This document shows positions 62,671 through 64,000 of a stretch of DNA of 64,000 nt, in pieces. Within the stretch, counting starts at the first letter, position 1, and every line of letters begins with the position of its first letter. Source of the DNA: Parahaliea mediterranea (GTDB lineage: Bacteria > Pseudomonadota > Gammaproteobacteria > Pseudomonadales > Halieaceae); the NCBI RefSeq assembly GCF_017255185.1, contig NZ_JAFKCZ010000004.1, positions 419,187 through 483,186 on the forward strand, written 5' to 3'. Position numbers and translations under genes: made by a program. The notes below the pieces were generated by a model. That model was not told the origin of the DNA. It worked only from the letters and a program-made list of their open reading frames with translations, and made no database searches.

Positions 62671-63708
62671 ATGGATCTGAAAGGCAAGAAAATCACCGTT
62701 CACGACATGTGCCTGCGCGACGGAATGCATCCCAAGCAGCACCAGATCACCGTCGAGCAAATGGTCGACATCGCCGTGGCGATGGATGCCGCCGGTATCC
62801 CGCTGATCGAAGTCACCCACGGCGACGGCCTCGGGGGCGCCTCGGTCAACTACGGCTTCCCCGCCAACACCGACCAGGAATACCTTAGCGCCGTCTGCGA
62901 CGCCGTCAAAAACAGCAAAGTGTCGGCCCTGCTACTGCCCGGCATCGGCACCGTCGATCACCTCAAAATGGCCGTCGACTGCGGCATCGGCACCATCCGC
63001 GTCGCCACCCACTGCAGCGAGGCCGACGTCTCCGAGCAGCACCTGCAGATGGCCGCTAAAATCGACGGCCTCGATACCGTCGGCTTCCTCATGATGGCGC
63101 ACATGATCTCCCCCGAAGCGCTCGTCGAACAGCTTAAACTCATGGAAGGCTACGGCGCCAACTGCGTCTACATCACCGACTCCGCCGGCTACATGCTGCC
63201 CGACGACGTCACCGCGCGGGTCGCGCTGGCCCGGGAACAACTCGACCCGGCCACCGAAATCGGCTTCCACGGCCATCACAACCTGGCCATGGGCATCGCC
63301 AACTCTCTGGCGGCGGTGGAGGCCGGGGCCACGCGCATCGACGGCTCCCTCGCGGGGCTCGGCGCCGGCGCCGGCAACACGCCGCTGGAAGTGTTCCTGG
63401 CCGTGTGCGACCGCATGGGCGTGGAGACCGGGGTCGATCTGTTCAAGGCCATGGACATCGCCGAGGACCAAATCGTGCCGCTGATGGACCACATGGTGCG
63501 GGTGGACCGGGATTCCCTGACCCTGGGTTGGGCCGGTGTGTACTCCTCCTTCCTGCTGTTCGCCAAGCGCGCCGCGGCCAAGTACCAACTCTCCGCCCGC
63601 GACATCCTGGTGGAACTCGGCCGCCGCCGCACCGTCGGCGGCCAGGAAGACATGATCGAGGACCTCGCCCTCGACATGGTCAAAGAACGCGACACTGCCC
63701 AAGCCTAG
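62671..63708 (+). CDS. hsaF: 4-hydroxy-2-oxovalerate aldolase (HsaF/MhpE-like)
   Basis: 345 residues, a class II TIM-barrel aldolase that splits 4-hydroxy-2-oxoacids into pyruvate and an aldehyde. HMGL-like metal motifs are [15 protein letters not shown] (about 10-24; Arg and Asp) and [11 protein letters not shown] (His pair). The C-terminal communication domain ([15 protein letters not shown]) contacts the dehydrogenase. An ATG at 62671 is used; the frame is open upstream without signals. It closes the operon before a strong terminator. Confidence 0.94.
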   Translation: MDLKGKKITVHDMCLRDGMHPKQHQITVEQMVDIAVAMDAAGIPLIEVTHGDGLGGASVNYGFPANTDQEYLSAVCDAVKNSKVSALLLPGIGTVDHLKMAVDCGIGTIRVATHCSEADVSEQHLQMAAKIDGLDTVGFLMMAHMISPEALVEQLKLMEGYGANCVYITDSAGYMLPDDVTARVALAREQLDPATEIGFHGHHNLAMGIANSLAAVEAGATRIDGSLAGLGAGAGNTPLEVFLAVCDRMGVETGVDLFKAMDIAEDQIVPLMDHMVRVDRDSLTLGWAGVYSSFLLFAKRAAAKYQLSARDILVELGRRRTVGGQEDMIEDLALDMVKERDTAQA

Positions 63709-63730
63709 AAAAGGGGTGACCCCTTTTTTT
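63709..63730 (+). terminator. Rho-independent terminator after the aldolase
   Basis: AAAAGGGG, loop TGA, CCCCTTTT, then three more T, beginning one base after the stop codon. Compact 8-bp stem, well placed to end the operon. Confidence 0.8.
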
Positions 63731-63751
63731 GCGGGGTATTCCCCCCCCCCT

Positions 63752-63819
63752 GTAGGGTCGAATTTATTCGACCAAAAAAGTGCTCACGGCTTCAATGGCC
63801 GAATAAATTCGGCCCTACA
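63752..63819. repeat. REP pair (BIME) near the right edge
   Basis: A direct REP (GTAGGG head, GGTCGAATTTATTCGACC) is followed by an inverted one (GGCCGAATAAATTCGGCC then CTAC). The family is the same as at 1574 and 60954 but with T in place of C in the core. Confidence 0.85.
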
Positions 63820-63834
63820 ACGGTGACATAATAA

Positions 63835-63883
63835 GGGGTCAGAGCCCTTTTTTACGGGGTCCTCAATAAAGGGATCTGACCCC
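63835..63883. repeat. 49-bp palindromic element with GGGGTCAG ends
   Basis: GGGGTCAGAGCCCTTT at the left and AAAGGGATCTGACCCC at the right are inverted with a single mismatch. The ends resemble those of the MITE in the 26-29 kb islet (GGGGTCAGG...). Confidence 0.75.
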
Positions 63884-63885
63884 AC

Positions 63886-64000
63886 TGCTGTCCCACAGTT
63901 TGAAATAAAAAAGGCTTAAACCCTGGCTGGTTGATACAATGATTGTGCGACCAAACACTATAAAAACCAGAGGATTTAAGCCTTGGCACATACTAACACA
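63886..64000 (+). mobile_element. Left end of a probable IS4-type insertion sequence (cut by window edge)
   Basis: After GCTGTCCCACAGTTTGAAAT comes a dyad: GGCTTAAACCCTGGCTGGTT at about 63913 and AACCAGAGGATTTAAGCC near 63965. The putative transposase start follows it. Terminal repeat and subtype cannot be confirmed because the element runs out of the window. Confidence 0.4.
63983..64000 (+). CDS. Possible start of an IS4-family transposase (first 6 codons)
   Basis: TTG GCA CAT ACT AAC ACA would read MAHTNT, an N-terminal sequence I associate with DUF4372-type IS4-family transposases. GAGGATT lies upstream. Only six codons are present, so this is a low-certainty call. Confidence 0.35.

Overview
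The window is GC-rich DNA from a Gram-negative gammaproteobacterium. The supporting genes are pepA-holC-valS beside divergent lptFG, rapA, a finR/fpr pair and bolA. The many acyl-CoA, wax-ester and ring-cleavage genes suggest a marine lipid or steroid degrader, perhaps a Cellvibrionales/Halieaceae relative. That taxonomic placement is inference from gene content only.

Layout. 1-7.3 kb: a patatin-like lipase cut by the left edge, a tandem REP/BIME array, an APH-fold kinase divergent from an acyl-CoA ligase, fpr divergent from a FinR-type LysR regulator, and an SprT-like protein. 7.3-12.4 kb (minus): a large DUF748 envelope protein, then an AraC regulator and a membrane diguanylate cyclase in tandem. 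12.6-20.9 kb (plus): a CoA-dependent catabolic run of acyl-CoA dehydrogenase, SDR, CoA-transferase/racemase, enoyl-CoA hydratase and acyl-CoA carboxyltransferase, then a DUF3604 protein and another SDR. A Baeyer-Villiger-type monooxygenase and a methyltransferase face back on the minus strand.

23.3-32.6 kb is a visibly AT-richer islet. An IS3-family element splits a GFA-family gene, and both halves can be read. Beyond it lie small minus-strand orphan genes: a HhH protein, two lipoproteins, a PD-(D/E)XK-like protein, a TerB-like membrane protein and two proteins with HEPN-like RX4H motifs. They are separated by copies of an ~85 bp MITE-like repeat and by relics of two other insertion sequences. 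One gene (31649-32254) is bounded by GTTAGGT and ACCTAAC in the arrangement expected of an integron gene cassette, so the islet may be a decayed cassette array.

32.6-57 kb is mostly housekeeping: rapA, a TatD hydrolase, LysR, a wax ester synthase, a TonB-C-like exported protein, methyltransferase, TetR, two cold-shock-domain proteins (one membrane-anchored), valS-holC-pepA, lptFG, an RDD protein, a two-component system, a protein with DTS-type repeats, AraC, bolA-trhO and a trypsin-like protease.

57-63.7 kb carries an SDR and a meta-cleavage route: HsaA-like flavin monooxygenase, meta-cleavage-product hydrolase, 2-hydroxypentadienoate hydratase, acylating acetaldehyde dehydrogenase and 4-hydroxy-2-oxovalerate aldolase. 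This matches the lower part of steroid A/B-ring (hsa/tes) degradation. The ring-cleaving dioxygenase and the flavin reductase are not in the window. The operon is interrupted by a 44-bp REP array and by a ~540 bp palindrome-rich gap. The right edge holds a terminator, two more palindromic repeats and probably the beginning of another insertion sequence.
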